Positions 36,741 to 51,190 are shown, counted from the first letter of the stretch. The stretch is 64,000 bases of DNA from Strigops habroptila (GCF_004027225.2 NC_044277.2:41040305-41104304), one strand, 5' to 3'. The notes: generated by a model not told the origin, from the letters alone. A program made the numbers and translations.

Positions 36741-38357
36741 AATGAACAGAAGACAGCAAGGCTTGTGAATTAAGCAGTTTCATGTCCTCAATATTTAAAA
36801 AACTGCTAACTGATTGGAAGATTCTTTTTGGTGATACATTTTTCAAGACTTTTTCTTAAAATATTTTGTCTTCTCCATCCAGACCCTTTTTCATGAATAA
36901 TCACAACACAACTTGCTTGAGCTGTCAGGGCTAGCTATGTTGACAATGATGCCTTATTTTATACAGCCTATGTTGCAGCTGCGACAAGTTGATCATTGCT
37001 TCCTCTGCACAAACCTACTTGCCTATGCTGCTTTGGTACTAGCAGGGAAAGCAGAGGGCTGGCTGGCTAACCCTCATTAGGTGCAAAGATCATCTCCTCA
37101 GGTGATTATTTGTTTTATTTTGCCCGCGAGGACACCAGGCAGAAATCAGGTATCAGAGGCAACAAAGGTCACTATCCAAGCATGAAACATCTCCTGAACA
37201 AAGCCTTACAAAAAGTCGATGCTGAAAGCAGGTTCAGCTATGTCTTGAAAAACTCTCACTTGCCTAATAAAATTTCAAAAATCTCATTACCAGAAGGTCT
37301 AGAAATAAGTTTTTTCACTAAATTTTCACTTCCAATTCCATACAGTTGTTGCTTAATCTTTACTCCTTAGATTTCTGTCCTGCACTGCTCATGTACCTCT
37401 TTGCTTCTGTCTCTGCTCTGCTGTCGTTGCCCAAGTGCTCTTGACATTTTAAACAGTTTTTGTGTGTGCAGTAAGGACTATGAAAGTAATCTGGTACCAA
37501 GATAAAGGAAGCTAAAAGAGAATTCTAAAATATTCTCACAGTGCAGCATGCTGGTGGTGTAGAAGAATGCATTTGCAAATAAAGGCAGAGTGATTGATCT
37601 GTTTGCAGCTATGAAATAAGTTATTTATGTGCAACTTGGCTCGGAACAAGTAAATGTAGCGCATGCATATCTGCATATTTAAATCTATTTTGCATCAATA
37701 GACATGTACATTTTTCTAGTGTAGTCTGTGAATCCTGTGAATAAGATTCCAGGGCTTCAGTGTTTGAGTCTTTGAAGAGAATTTGTTTATTTTCCAAATT
37801 CAAAAGGACAGAAACTAAAGTTTAGCAATTGCCTTGTCCATATGGGGTGGTAATAGAGCATTAGAAAATTATTTGGTAATTACAAAGGGACTAAATGACT
37901 TCTGATCACTTAATAGATTTCTTACTGCTTGGGGGTTTGATGTTGTAAGATACGTTTTCCTTTTTGGTTTCACAGGGAGAAATCCAGCCGGTCTGATTAG
38001 TGCTGTGATAAACCAATAGGTGGCAGAACTTCAAAGCAAACTGTGAAATAATAAAGCCATGTTCCATTATAACGAAGCTTAAAATACAAAGTGCAGCTGT
38101 CTCAATAGTTAACAATTTAACAGTTAGAGAAGAAGTTCTTAGAGTTTTTGGAATATGTTTATAATTATTCAATGTTCAGTCGGTGAACTGCAGTTCAAAT
38201 ACTCACAAAACCTTTCTGCTATTTTAACAAAACAAAGTTTCAGGGGTGTTATGGGCTGAGTTTGTAAGGGCATTCAGGTATTAGAGGATGCTGATAGGCA
38301 CCCATTATTTTTAAAGCATGTAACATTCACAGATTCACAGAAATACTTCAATACTGC

Positions 38358-38487
38358 AGTGTTCAAGGCCAGCTTGGACAGAGCCTTGGGTGACATGGTC
38401 TAATGTGAGGCGTCCCTGCGCATGGCAGGGGGGTTGGAACTAGATGATCTTAAGGTCCTCTCCAACCCTAACTATTCTATGACTATT
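38358..38487 (+). mobile_element. CR1 LINE 3' fragment
   Basis: A 5'-truncated CR1 copy of about 130 bp. It starts in the last codons of the second open reading frame ([14 protein letters not shown] then stop TAA at 38401). It continues through the short CR1 3' UTR (gcagggggg ttggaactagatgatcttaaggtcc) and ends in the CR1 tail tattctatgactatt. The C-terminal codons resemble those of the copy at 50311-51190, so both may belong to the same subfamily. Confidence 0.92.
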
Positions 38488-41400
38488 ATCTACTTATGCT
38501 GACGTGATACTGATCACTTCTAGGAGTCCCAGCAAAAATAGTTTATAAATCCCATTTTCAAAAACAATTTCTTTCCTTTGAGCCAGATCATAAGACCAAG
38601 TTATGCACCTGAAAAGGCTTCACTGAGAGTTTTAAAACCACATCACAGTGAAGCCATCAGTGCAAATCAGTAATAATACCTCTCCACCTGCTGCTATCAA
38701 ACATATTCAAATCAGCCTAATCACAACTTCAGCACCACAGTAATGAGCTGATCTGAGCCCTGCCTCAAACTGAGGTCTTGCAAGCCCTCACACAAGGGTT
38801 TTATCCTGGATACAAAACCAGTCCTTTCATTAGTGGCTTGCCCATCCAGCAGTGTCCTCAGCATGCCTGAGGCATGCTGTCTCGCAGGACCACAGCAGAA
38901 AAATAAATACAGGCCACCTCTAGATGGAAGAAAAGCCCAACTCCAGCCTATGACATGGTTGAGGGATAATGAGAATAATAGAATAAGCTCAGCAGAAATG
39001 ACTTTCAAGACAGGCAGAGGTTTTGACAACTAGAGCACAGGCTGCTTAAGTAGTTGACTTGGCTGCAGTGCCCGTGTCCGGCAGAGAGCTCCCAGCCAAG
39101 GATCCTGAGCAAGGGGAGCCACCTCTAAACTGGCATCACATCAGTTGCTTAGACACATAAGCCCCATTCTTCAGCCTTGCACTATTGGCTAATTTAGGCA
39201 GCTCGCTGCTCAGCTGTTTGCCGTAAAAAGCTGAAAATCCCTTTCTTACCAGCTTAACAATTCCCGTATAGGGATCCCAAGCTGCAAACAGGCATTCAAG
39301 TTGGTGCTGAAATTCCAAGCTGCAAGCAGCTGAGGAGTTGTGTTATAGTCCTCTGCCAAACAACACTGAAAACCATCTAAATAAATCCCTTCAAATCCCA
39401 AATCTTGCTGGCTGTGAGAAAACTAGGCTAGGGAGGCTTAAATCACTTTTGAAAATTATGTAGGATCCTAAGTCACTCCTGTGCCTTTGAAAAATTTATC
39501 CTTAAAGGGGGATGCTACAAAGCAATTTCCTGCCCAAATACCACTGTTAACTTTGTGGAATTATTCCTGAAATGTGCACGAATAAAAATTATTCATAGAA
39601 ATAAGGGTATCACCATCTGTCTAAATAAAAAGGAAGCATAAACCAGGCCTGAAACCATATTGGTGTTTGGGCTTTTCCAATGAATCACTTTATAATAAGT
39701 AGGTTTTCATCAGGTTTATAAAAAAGCGTAGTATGTTCCTTCTATTTTTTTTTTTTTTTAACATTTAAAGCCAGAATGTTTTATAAGTATCTCTGACGGG
39801 TCATCTGGGAATTCAATTAAAGGATCCTGGAAAGGATATCTTGGACCTTTGAATTGTTTTCTTGGGTGATGCTAAAAAGAAGTCTCAGGTGTTTTATAAC
39901 TGCTCAAGTATTTTTCTGTAAGAACACTGTCAAAACCCCAAGTCTTATTTCTGTGTGGAAAAAATAATAAAGGTTTATAAAAATGATATGTTTTACCTCC
40001 ATTTCAGTTGATGCTAGTCTTCTGTCTTCAATGATGTGATATAGGGGTGCTCCTTCCTACTCTGAAATGGTTCAAGGAATTAATATTTTTGAGTAAAAGA
40101 AGTAAAGTATCATTCGCATAAGTAGCTGATGAAGATCATTGAAAGAAATGGATAAAATTGGGATAGATTCAGGTGTTGGTTACACCACCGAAACATCAGC
40201 AGAAGTCTCATTTTTACACATGCTTTCGATGTTGCTGCATTTCCATACTATGCACCTGTGGTGGAATATGAGGCTGAGCAGAACACCTTGTCTTAATATT
40301 GCTCAGTTGCCTGCTCTCTTGAACAAAAGCAGCCTTTGCACATCTACTAATTTCCTCCAAATGCTTCGCTTCTCAGCTGCTCACTAACATTTTAAAACTG
40401 GGCTTTTTTTTTTCTTTAATAATTTGGGACCCCATTATGGTCTCCCATGTGTATATACTACGTGTATTGTCATCTCTAGCACGCCCCAAACTCTACATCC
40501 CAAACTCCACCTCACTTCCCATTTTCACAATATTCCCCCTAAAAAGACCTTTTTCTTCAATACTTTAGGAAAGCCACCACTGCAAAGCAATGTGCTCTGT
40601 TCTCTCCTGCAGGCCACATGGCTCTCAGCAACCTAGCCCAGAGCCACCTCTGAGAAGGGGAATCTGTGAGAAGGTTGGTAGTATAGAGCAGGAGGGCAAA
40701 ATGAGCCAAGACAAAAAAACCCAAAGAAAATGTTTCTTAGATCTTCTCCTGCTCTGAAGACTTATTGAGCCTTTCCTGTACGACACCACTTCAAGCACTA
40801 TTAGTCTAAGTTGTTGTGTCTTTGAGCCGTACAGATGCTTGTGGGGCTGAGGTGGCTCTGTGGCAAGCAGTTGTACTATTTCCTCCACTTGACAAGTATA
40901 ATATCCTGCCATGTCTTGTTCCAGTTGCTTCTTTTGTCACTGAAGAGATGCTCGGTCTCATAAAAACTGGCATGCCCTGAGAAATTTCGTGTGCTCTTTC
41001 TTTTACAGAACCTGAGCATGTCAATCTCTGAAGGCATGTAGTAGTTGTTTGACTTTGTGTAGAACAAAGTCTCCTAAATTCATTGCTGGGAATACCTGTG
41101 GGGGAAAAATACACCAACAAAAATCATTCTACTGGCCTTTTGACAAGTACTATAAAATGAGTTAGTAAGAAATAGCTTATGCGCACAAAATAAAAATGTA
41201 CTGTATCAGCTTTTTTCTTTGGGGATTAGCAAAGAGAAAATGAATTTATTTTTGGTGGCATTTCCTCCCCCGGGCCCAGAGAAAATCAAACCTCCACATT
41301 ATGCCTAGCTAAGGGTTTTAAAAAATGTGTATTTTTTTATTCCAGTTAATATTGATAAATGCAAAGCTTGCACTAACTACCTGCTACATCTTACATGTGG

Positions 41401-43030
41401 ACTACTTACTCATAAAACTACTAAAAATCTTATTGTCATTTAAATAAACATTGAAATAATTGTTTGCTATGGTGCTTATTTTCTCTACTTTCATTCAGCT
41501 CAACCACAGTCTCAGATGGCGAAGTTCACAGTAATGCAAAAATGTAGCAGCTGAGGACTAGAACTATTTCTATGCAGATGGCAGAATGGATCACTGCTTG
41601 CAAATATATGTATGTATGTATATATATGTATATATTGGCTGAACAACTATCTTATATGTATTAGTTATGGTAGTTTCCTAGTTTTATATATAAATATAAA
41701 TAAATATATTTTGGGTTTGATGAAAATTATTTTGATTACATCTGTACCTTACACAGGTGTCAACAGTTGCACAAATAGAACAGCATCAGAATGGTAAATT
41801 CTTGCTTGTTCTGCACAAGGGCGTATAAACAACATCAAATCCCACACAAGAATGATGAATCAGGCTTGTCAGAGGAATTTTGTCTCAGCGGAGCAGGCAT
41901 ATAGGAGAACTAGTGCATTTTTCTAATAAAATTTGAGTGTCATTTAAAGCCACTGTATAAAGCATTTATTTTAACTCAGTTGCATAAGAGTACAGTGCTA
42001 AAATCAGTCAGATAATGGCAAGACTCTCTTTCAATGACTTCTCATATCAAAAAGCTGCATTTCTAAATAAATCCCCTTGCAAAAGGCTTTCACTGTCTCT
42101 ATGCACTGACCTTTCAGCAAACATAGGGTTGAGTTGTCATTAAAGGTTTTTTAGGACATTATTGGTGAGCACAATTTTTTTACTTTAATTTTCATGCTAC
42201 TTTGCTTTTGACTATGCACCAGGGATATTTTTAGATTATTGATGACTGCACCATCTGGCTGTATTCTATTAATACCAATATAACTGAGTTTTGCAAACTC
42301 TTTCTCCTTCAGTTCAAACCCTTAGGCAACTTCCACAGCTACAGCAGGTACTTAAGTGAATGACCTTGCTTGCATTAAGCACAGAAAGTATTTGCTCACA
42401 GTTTAAGCAGCATTTCTACCTGTACTTTCTGACAGTTGGGAATATAGGACTTCAAAGTAAGGGGACAGAAACAGATTTCAAGGTTAATTATCTCATATTC
42501 TCGAATTGTGAATCCATCTGGATTTTGCTGAATGCAGAAACATGACGGTTGGGGGTTTGGTGGTGGTGTCATGGTCCAAAGACATGATGAAGACCCTTGC
42601 CCAGTATGAAGTGCTGCAAGAGGGCCCTCACCAAAGGAGTGGGAGGTCAGATTTGTCAGTCCAGTGGTGGAGCTGGACATGGAGAAATTCCCAATGTTTT
42701 GGAGCCTGTAAAAATTCCTGCTTGGGCTTTAATAGATTGATCAGAAAGCAGTGCAGAGGGTCTGGTTTGAGATTTTTGTAAACGCTTTTCTTCAAGGTTT
42801 CCAATCACGACCTTAAGAGAAGGATTCAAATATTTCAGTGCTCACTTCTTTGCTTTCAACACCAGCTTTGGCTGACCTGCCTGTTTAGATTTAGAGTTCT
42901 GGCGACATTACACGTTATTTTCAGTGCTTCCCTCATTTTTTAAAAAACATAGTAATTCACAGAATTCATAAGAATCATGAATTAAACATTACCATTTAAT
43001 TGGTAATAATGTAACCATTTAACCATAATT
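38488..43030. other. Intergenic, no gene recognised
   Basis: AT-rich sequence with a T-run at about 39747-39760 and a TATG/TA repeat at about 41604-41636. Short open frames only. Confidence 0.75.
41604..41636. repeat. TATG/TA simple repeat
   Basis: An imperfect alternation of ATGT and AT units (tatatgtatgtatgtatata) makes a short microsatellite. Confidence 0.85.
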
Positions 43031-43185
43031 TTATAATCATAAAATCATAGAACAGTTTGTGTTGGGACTTTCAAAGGTCCTTTAGTCCAACCTCTTGGCA
43101 ATGAACAGGGACATCTTCCACCGGATCAGGTTGCCCAGGACAACATCCAGCCTGGCCTTGAATGTCTCTAGGGATGGTACACCTC
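43031..43185 (-). mobile_element. CR1 LINE 3' fragment, antisense
   Basis: Read on the + strand it opens with the reverse-complemented CR1 tail (ataatcataaaatcatagaa). It continues cagtttgtgttgggac, then ccaacctcttggcaatgaac and agcctggccttgaatgtctc, which is the antisense of the CR1 3' UTR and the end of its coding region. It is about 155 bp, strongly diverged, and its left boundary is in AT-rich sequence. Confidence 0.88.
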
Positions 43186-46100
43186 ATCCTTAGAGCTGTG
43201 ATGTTTTCTTGACTTTTTTCCTCAGAATTTATCCTTGAAAGCAAAGGCGTTTTGTTACTACGATGCTGAGTATACATGAAGCTAAGGACAAAAGCCAGTT
43301 ACAGAGCTATAGAAAATGAACTACAAATAGTGAATGTCCTGCTTCTGCTGCAACCAATATGCTAGGGAATAACTTTTTTATTTTTTTAATGAATATGTAA
43401 AACCCCTACAGAATTGTTTGTGGTAAATTTATTAAGAGAGAAAAGGATAAATTAAACATTTCTAAAAGTATCATGAATTATTTGTCATAGTCAACTCAGA
43501 ACAAAAGCCAACACTGTAGTGCTACTCTCACCTGGATATATATATGCATGTGAGTCAAGAAATCTAGACAAATAGCAACACTTTTTAAGGATGTGACACC
43601 AGGGCTTCAAATAAAGATATCTTTGCTGTGTGAGCTGCAGAACAAAGTCCATTATATGAGAGCAGGAGCAGAGCTTTACCAACTTTTGTTCAGCCACAGT
43701 GGAGAAACAGTTGGCTAAAAACCTAACATACTATCTTTGTGTTGGTTATAAGCCCTTGACTATAATTCTTATGGAAATTATTTTTATCTTCTCCAAAGGG
43801 AAAATGTTGTGGAAACTCTCTGTGGGTTTCTTACACTGTTGGTTCATTACATGGATTACTCCTGCAGTGTTTTGGGCTCCCACACTCTGGGCTGAGTTGT
43901 GATTCTATATCTATCTGCATTTCTTTCTTTCACTGCTGTTTTCTTTCTCCAACCCCCATTTTTCCCCACTGGGAAATAAATTGTTTCATATTTTTCACTT
44001 GAAGCTAAAGCTCCTTACATGACTTCCATTGAGTTTTTCCAAATCAGGTTCCATTAGTAGAACAAAACTGAAAACAATTCCTGCTGTGGTGAGCCTTAAG
44101 AAATGGGTTGTGTAATGAACCACGACAATGGGTGATTGACAGTCAAGAATTTAGTTGACTTTAGCCCATTTAATGAAGCCAGGATACATATGAAAAAAAC
44201 CTCACTAACGAATAGTCTCCTGTGTCATTCCTAGTATCAGCAAACAGCCAACCTTATATACCAAGGTAAATAAATACTCAGGTTTAAGGACTTTGATAGT
44301 GTATGTCGCTGACAATGAAAAAAGCATAGTTAATATTCTCTCTTGGGGTTAAAGAAGCAAAATTAAGTTCAGAGCTATTATTGCCAGCTCTGTGATTTTG
44401 GACTAGAGCATAAGCAACAATGGAATAGAGGAAGAGCTAATAGGGGTATTGAAAAGAGAACAAGGGATCACAGACTGTTAGTACAGTATTGCAATAACAG
44501 AACAACAGAATAGTAGGAAGAGTAGAGGTGCCCAAGAATTTCTGCAAAAAATGTGGCATGGACTATCTCCGCTGCTCCAGGACACCAGTGGGGTTCTGCA
44601 GAGACACTGTGGTGTGTGGTTCCCCTAGCAGCCAACACTTTATCTTCGGGGTAGACTGACAGGTGGTGTTGAAGCACGACACCTGCACAAGGAGCAAGTT
44701 CAAATCATGTGCTGCCCTGAAGCGAATAATCCTTCCAGAACATGTGTCATGCTGGACTGTAGTGCTAAGGCCAACCAAAGGCTCTTCAAAAATTGGGCTT
44801 GATCCAGTGGGAATGAAGTACTTTAATACATCTCATCCTACTAGCTCTAGAGTATCACCAGTGACAGTAGACACAGGCTGACTCTACAGATAGTTGCTCT
44901 AATGTGTCTACACAGGGGGCCCTACAGCATCAGCAAGGAACCCACCTCATTCTGCATGTCTTCCTTGAATGTTTGGTCTCCCAGGTCTGCAGTGCTGTAA
45001 AGTATAAGCAGAAATAATAATTCTGTGCACTATCAGCATCGGTCTGCTGCAGCCAGACAGTAAACCTTGCTGGACCATGTGCCTAAATGATTCCACATGG
45101 AATGGCTAAGTACATCTTGTCACTGAGCTGCCTATTGCAGGAATGTTTCAGGAATCTCACTGAAAATGTTCTGGGGTGACTAAAGCAACCCATTTTAAAC
45201 AGATCTGACTTCTTAGAGGAAAGGTTGCCATTTTCTGAAAGTCTGTCTTTGACATACCTCAAATAGTCACTTGAAACCTGGGGTGGCAGGTCTGGCCTTT
45301 ATGAAGTGCCACAGTCCTTATAACTAACACATAATGTATTAAAATGATGATCATCCAGAATATGAGGTATATGATTTTTAAATGCATTTGATTTTTTTTT
45401 TTTTTTTTTTTTAATTTTTTTTTGTTTTAGCAAACGATAATATAGTATTTCAAGTGGAGGTTAGAATAGGAAAGGAATGATATTTGGAAGGAGTGTGTAG
45501 ACTTTTTGGTCCAGAATGTTCATACTCAGTACCAGATCAATCATACTATCCTGCAAAATGTTCTATACTCTCCCACAAAATGTTCCCATGGGATCTCAGA
45601 GTATGATATCATAGGCCCACCTATCTTTTCTAGGCAACGAAGACCTGCAACTGCCATAGATTTAGGGGGAGCAGCAAGCCTGCAGCGTTTGCTGTGTTTT
45701 GGATGCTGGTTACTGGATTCCTCAAGGTTCCACCTCAAAATCTGGAGAGACTTGGTATTGAAAGTCAGCCCTTAATTACCTCACAGGCAAAGAGAAATGG
45801 AGAAGTCTGGTCTGCACTGAAAATTACCTGTTGTTTACTTTTAAGTAATTTTTTATTTTAGAGTAGTAAGTTACTTTTTCAAGCCTCATCCTGCATATTT
45901 TTTGATGAAGGCAAGATGAAAACATTCTGACCTGGGGAAAGACCAATGAAGTTACTATGCCGTGAGCTGATGTGGAGGGAAATTGCTTTTTCTGGTTGGT
46001 CCTGCAACATGTTTTCTGTTGAAAGCACTTTTTCCATAGCTCTAGCCTGGACAGTTGGACCACAATGTCTCTATCTGGAAAAAACAAGTGTTACCCTTCC

Positions 46101-49100
46101 TCCCCATTCTACTTCAGAGTACTACTAGGATAGGCTGATGAAAAATTAGATAACTGTTAATAAAATAGGATTGCCACAGAAACCTGTGCTATGCAGAGCA
46201 GCACGTGTTCTCAAACTGGAACCTGTGACCTTAAAGAAAGCTGCAGCACTTACCTCTCAGCCAGCTATGCTAGTCTGATATAAAACCAGGACCAGCAATC
46301 AAACAAAAAAGTAGGTTGCAAAAGGAAAATCACCAGCCTAGGTTATAGAAATACTTCTTTTTTTCCTAATAAATTTATTTTTACATAAATTTTAAACTCA
46401 GCCTCAGAATATTTTAATTTGGTAGCTGTCTACTGTAAGAGAGAATACTAATGAGTAGTTCATACTTATAAAGTTTTGGATTAATGTTTTGTGGGGAGGC
46501 ATAAATCAAGAGTGTTTCCACTGCCCACTTGTGGTATGTCTTGGGGTATGTAAGAGGACATTAGTTTTTTTTAATCTTAATAATTCACACTCATCTCATT
46601 GTCATGACTAATAATTGCTGCAAGATGCGCTCATGCAGTCCCTGTTCACCACAGCTGTATTTTATTCAGATCACTGGACTACTACAGCTTTTCACAGGGA
46701 GCTACTCCACAATCCCATGGCACTATTGAAAAACATTTGACGAGCAGCTCTTCTTTTCCCTTGCTCCATTTAATTTCACCAGGCTTCATATATTCTTTTG
46801 TCTCTAATTGCCCTTTAAAAGTTTACAACCATATTGATTTTTGGAAGAAGTCAGGCAACTGTGACAGGTAGATAGTCTTCAGCATAAATTATGAGTGAAT
46901 TAGGCTGTAATTGAAAGGAAAGCATAACCAACCATGGGGAAATTCTTTTCTTATTAGGCCAATATATCTCAACCACCTCAACCACTTTGATCTACATTTG
47001 CCACCTGTAGCAGATCTGGAGGAAAAAGCCTTTGTCCTTGTAACACCAGGGGAGTGGATGGTTCCCTGTAAAGAAGGTGTGTGGCTGTCAACTACATAGA
47101 CACTTTGGCCTCTAAGCTTTGGCACAACTTTTACCACTTCCTCCCATTTGCTACATCCTGTGATCACAGCTGGTTTTGCAGGGACATTCCACATGCAAGA
47201 CTTCCTGAAATAAACACATTCAGGTTGTCAGAACCAGGGTGAAGTGGAGTCAAACTTAATTTCTGGATCATAACAATAACCTGGTCAGAAGACACACTGC
47301 ATTGCACAATTAAAAGCATTTCTGGGTACCAGAAACAGAGGTCTAGTTGCCTTAAAAACTTCCAAGCCAAACAGAGTTAAAGCTATCAAATATAAATATC
47401 CCCTGTATTAGGGAGGACTATTTTAGGTCTCAATTTGGGATCTGGGAATCCTTCATTCTAGCCAAGTCCTTCTGGAGGGTTTCCTAAACTCCGCAGCAGG
47501 TATTTATTTCAACTAATTACAGACAATCTGTTCTGGAGAAAATGAGTATTAGTACAGGACTGAAATGTAATAGAAGACACTACTGAGTGCCTGTGAAGCA
47601 TTCCCACTTCCAAAAACCACCAGAAATTTTGCTTGTTATTTTTAAAGAAACACGAAGTCACCTGATAATATAAGTAGCCCCTTCCCAAACCTTCAAAAGC
47701 CACCAACAACTGGCTTCTGGCTCTCAGGATCTTGTCCCTTTTTAGAATTTTCTGTGATTCTTTTTCTGCTGATAAATACCAGCTCACAAAATGAAAACAA
47801 GGCAATCATGAGGCTGCCCCTCTTTTGAGTGGCAAAAGCAGTCATGTGCATCATGCAAAAGCAATCATGGTTGCAGTGTAGGATCTATAAAAAGCCCATC
47901 AGTGGACGTGAAGGAGTTAGCCTAATCTGGGAGTATTACCCACATCATGACTGGTGCTTCTGTGCAGGTGTGCCTGGATACAAACTGCTAATACTTTTAA
48001 AGTTTGCGCTCCATGAAATTAGAAAAAAATGATCGTGATAAAAATAGAAGGACTAAAATACCACTTGTTCTTGAAAGAATCTATTGGAAATTCATTTTAT
48101 ACCACTAAAACAATTTATACTAAGGTAAACATAAACTAAGGAAAGAGATCTAAAACCAAACCACAGACTAGTGTTTTATTAGTCTTGTAGTATATTCCAT
48201 GAAATGTCAAAAATTAATAAAAATAACAGTTGACCACAGCAGCCTAATAAAACTTCAGGACTAAATGTTAAAGAATCTTTACAAATCTCATCAGAGTGCA
48301 TATTGTAATGCATTACGTAGATTTCTCTTCAGCTTGGACCATTTACAAGCACAAGTAATTACTTTGATGGAAGTGAAGCACTGAAGTTTAAAGCACCAGA
48401 TCTAGGAACACTATTGTTTCCCCAGGCATGCTGGTACTAAACGGCTCCTAATCATCCTTAGGATAACAGTGTACTATAAACTGCAACAAGCAGTGATAAA
48501 ATATGCAATCTTGTGTGGATGAGCTATAACATAGTACTTGAGGAAAAAAGGTTAACACAGTGTAGGCTGGGAAATAAGATGAAATGGGGATAAACACTGA
48601 TTTATTACAAACAGAAATTAGTAAAATTTAAGCTAAAAATTATGCCTATTAGTTTTCTTTTATGGTTTTTGTAATGTTCTTCACAGCCAGGAATGAACTT
48701 CTGAAGTGCCATATAAGGATTAGCTATCTGACATAAAACCGTGAGCTGTAAAGAACAATCTTCATTTTGTTGTCCAACTTTCATCCTGAATTTCCTCTCT
48801 TTAATAAACTAGACACAGAGTTCTTCTGCTATAAGGGGATTAATTTTTGTTTGTTTGTTTATAAAAAGGAATTGTGAAATATCTATATGCTGTAATACTA
48901 GGCCATGTTGTATTTCATTTACTTTGTTCAATGAAGGTGTATCCAAGTCAGAAGTACAATGTTAATAAGGTAGGAACACTTGTAGTAGAGCAGCCAAGGA
49001 TGGATAAAGATGTATTTTACCACCAGACAGGAGAATGTTCTCAATAAAGTCCTTCATCCAAAGTTGCATAAAAGTTGTCATCTTACCTTTAATACAGATC

Positions 49101-50310
49101 TTCAGTCATTAAGTCAATTTTTTCCTCCCTCTGTCCCTCTCTCTCTCCCTCAAACATCCTGAAAATAACCTTCAGCTTCTTTAAAACATAAAGCTTTGGC
49201 ATTTTGGAGAAATTCTAATGAGCCAATAAACCCAATTTGGAGGCTGGTTAGTACCACATAAATTAATTTCCCTGCTAAATGATCAGAGTCACATCCACCT
49301 TTTTCACTACCATCTGCCTCACAACAAAGTTGGCACTGTAGTCCTTTGAGAGGTGGACTGTAAAAGTGTCATTTGGGAAAGGCTTATTAACACAATCCTT
49401 TCTAAGTTCCAATTTTCCTGTTCCAGGGCAATGATCACAGGCAGCATATATATACCATTAGCAGGAAACACTCAAAGGTCCATATGGCATGCACTTCAAG
49501 AAATAAAATGGGGGAAAAAAAAAAAAGTAAATAGAATATGTGGATGGATCTATACAAATATTCACCTTCATTTTCAGAAATTCTCCTCGGTATTTGACCA
49601 TGGCAATTCTGGTAGTTGTTAGTTCTGTATATGAAAGAACAGTCCATGCCAGATGGGGTGTTTTCCCTTTTTGCCTCTGGACTATGTAATCAACCATTTT
49701 GCCACACCTATAAAATGACACTGGAACAAACCACTTTTCTGAGCTTGCTCTTAATTTCCTTCCCTCTCTCACCTTTTCTGGTGTGTGACAGACTTTTGAG
49801 GTCAGTCACTCCGTCACCTCATTTCACTCCTCAACACAGCCAGGTTCTTGGCAAGTACTTTGAGATAGTCTGATGGCAGGGAATATGCAGAGAAACAAAT
49901 GTGTACTTCACCTCCCTGTAGAAAGTCTTCTTTGTTTCTGAAATTCTCATTTCTAAGTTCTCGATGTCAAAGACCATTTCTAAGCATAACAATGCAAAGC
50001 TTTAAATGGGCCTTCCCCAATCAAGTGGCACTGCCCAGAGTTTGCCAAGAGGAGATGTGGCATGTTCACCCTCCAGCCCAGTGGAGGAGATGATGCACCT
50101 ATGCAGGTGAGGAGTGCTTCCCTCAGCAGCTTCTGGTGCAAAAAGTCAGAGGACAGACCCAACACCACTGCTCTGCAGCATCAGAGTAGTGCTGCTGGGT
50201 ACTCTGGCTTTGGCTGGAGCTGCTCCTCACCTCCTGGGACTCTGAAGCACCACCTGCAGGTAGTAGGGACAGGGCAGGCTGCCTCAGCTCCCTGAGGAAG
50301 AATCAGTTTA
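43186..50310. other. Intergenic, no gene recognised
   Basis: AT-rich sequence with a 21-base T-run at 45392-45412 followed by a further T-rich tract to about 45428. No transposon or exon was recognised. Open frames are 100 codons or less and carry no recognisable motif. Confidence 0.75.
45392..45428. repeat. Long poly-T tract
   Basis: Twenty-one consecutive T (45392-45412), then AA and another T-rich run. It could be the tail of an antisense retroposed sequence, but nothing recognisable adjoins it. Confidence 0.9.
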
Positions 50311-51190
50311 TAGAATCATAGAGTCATAGAACAGTTAGGGTTGGAAAGGATCTTAAGATCATCTCGTTCCAACCCCTCTGCCATGGGCAGGGACACGTCG
50401 CATTAAACCATGTCGCCCAAGGCCCTGTCCAACCTGGACTTGAACACCGCCAGGGATGAAGCATTCACAACTTCCTTGGGCAACCCATTCCAGTGCTTCA
50501 CCACCCTCACAGTAAAGAACTTCTTCCTTATATCTAATCTAAACTTCCCCTGCTCAAGTTTGAACCCGTTACCCCTTGTCCTACCACTACAGTCCTTACA
50601 GTCCCTTCTCTTCTCCAGGCTGAACAGCCCTAACTTCCTCAGCCTCTCTTCATATGGCAGGTGCTCCAGCCCCTGTATCATCCTCGTGGCCCTCCTCTGG
50701 ACTTGCTCCAACAGCTCCATGTCCTTCTTATGCTGGGAACACCAGAACTGTATACAATACTCCAAGTGAGGTCTCATGAGAGCAGAGTAGGGGGGCAGGA
50801 TCACCACCTTCAACCTGCAGGTCACACTTCTTTTGATGCAGCCCAGGATATGATTCCCTCCAGCGTACCAACCAAACCACACAGCTTGGTGTTGTTGGCA
50901 AACTTGCTGAGGGTGCACTCAATCCCACTGTCCGTGTCATCAACAAAGACATTGAACAAGATCAGTCCCAACACCGACTCCTGAGGGACATCACTTGTTA
51001 CTGTTTTCCAACTGGACATTGAGCCATTGACCACAACTCTGCGTGAGGCCATCCAGCCAGTTATGTAGCCACTGAGTGGTCCATCTATCAAATTGATGTC
51101 TCTCTAATTTAGAGACAAGGATGTCATGTGGGACAGTGCCGAACACTGCACAAGTCCAGGTAGATGAATAGAAGGCTCTCTGAAACCTAT
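50311..51190 (-). mobile_element. CR1 LINE copy, 5'-truncated with two internal deletions
   Basis: The 3' tail (tagaatcatagagtcatag, antisense) lies at 50311. Moving towards the element's 5' end there follow the 3' UTR, the C-terminus of the second open frame and part of its reverse transcriptase (YLDLC near 51150, then [13 protein letters not shown] and [14 protein letters not shown]). The frame is broken: the usual FADD catalytic box reads FANN, and stops and shifts are present. A 171-codon open frame (50403-50918) covers the C-terminal part. Compared with the CR1 protein layout, about 80 residues are missing after the FANN/TLEG region (junction near 50858) and about 25 are missing near 50600. 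The element is a dead copy about 880 bp long. Confidence 0.94.

Larger units (their letters stand above)
26526..38357. other. Intergenic region downstream of ST18
   Basis: No exon of a recognisable gene was found on either strand. The stretch holds an inverted/direct repeat at 27999-28036, a less AT-rich part at about 30560-31340, A-rich low complexity at 34669-34720, and three stretches that look like possible conserved non-coding elements (31340-31640, 31740-32130 and 36470-36740). In mammals the gene beyond the ST18 3' end is PCMTD1. None of its coding sequence was recognised here. Confidence 0.75.

Noticed and set aside
42530..42780. Possible repeat or exon around the 79-codon frame with several Trp residues
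   Set aside because: No match to CR1, to the LTR or to a known protein could be made by eye. Kept as unannotated intergenic sequence.
50403..50918. 171-codon minus-strand open frame as a host gene
   Set aside because: It is the C-terminal part of the CR1 second open frame in a truncated, deleted copy.
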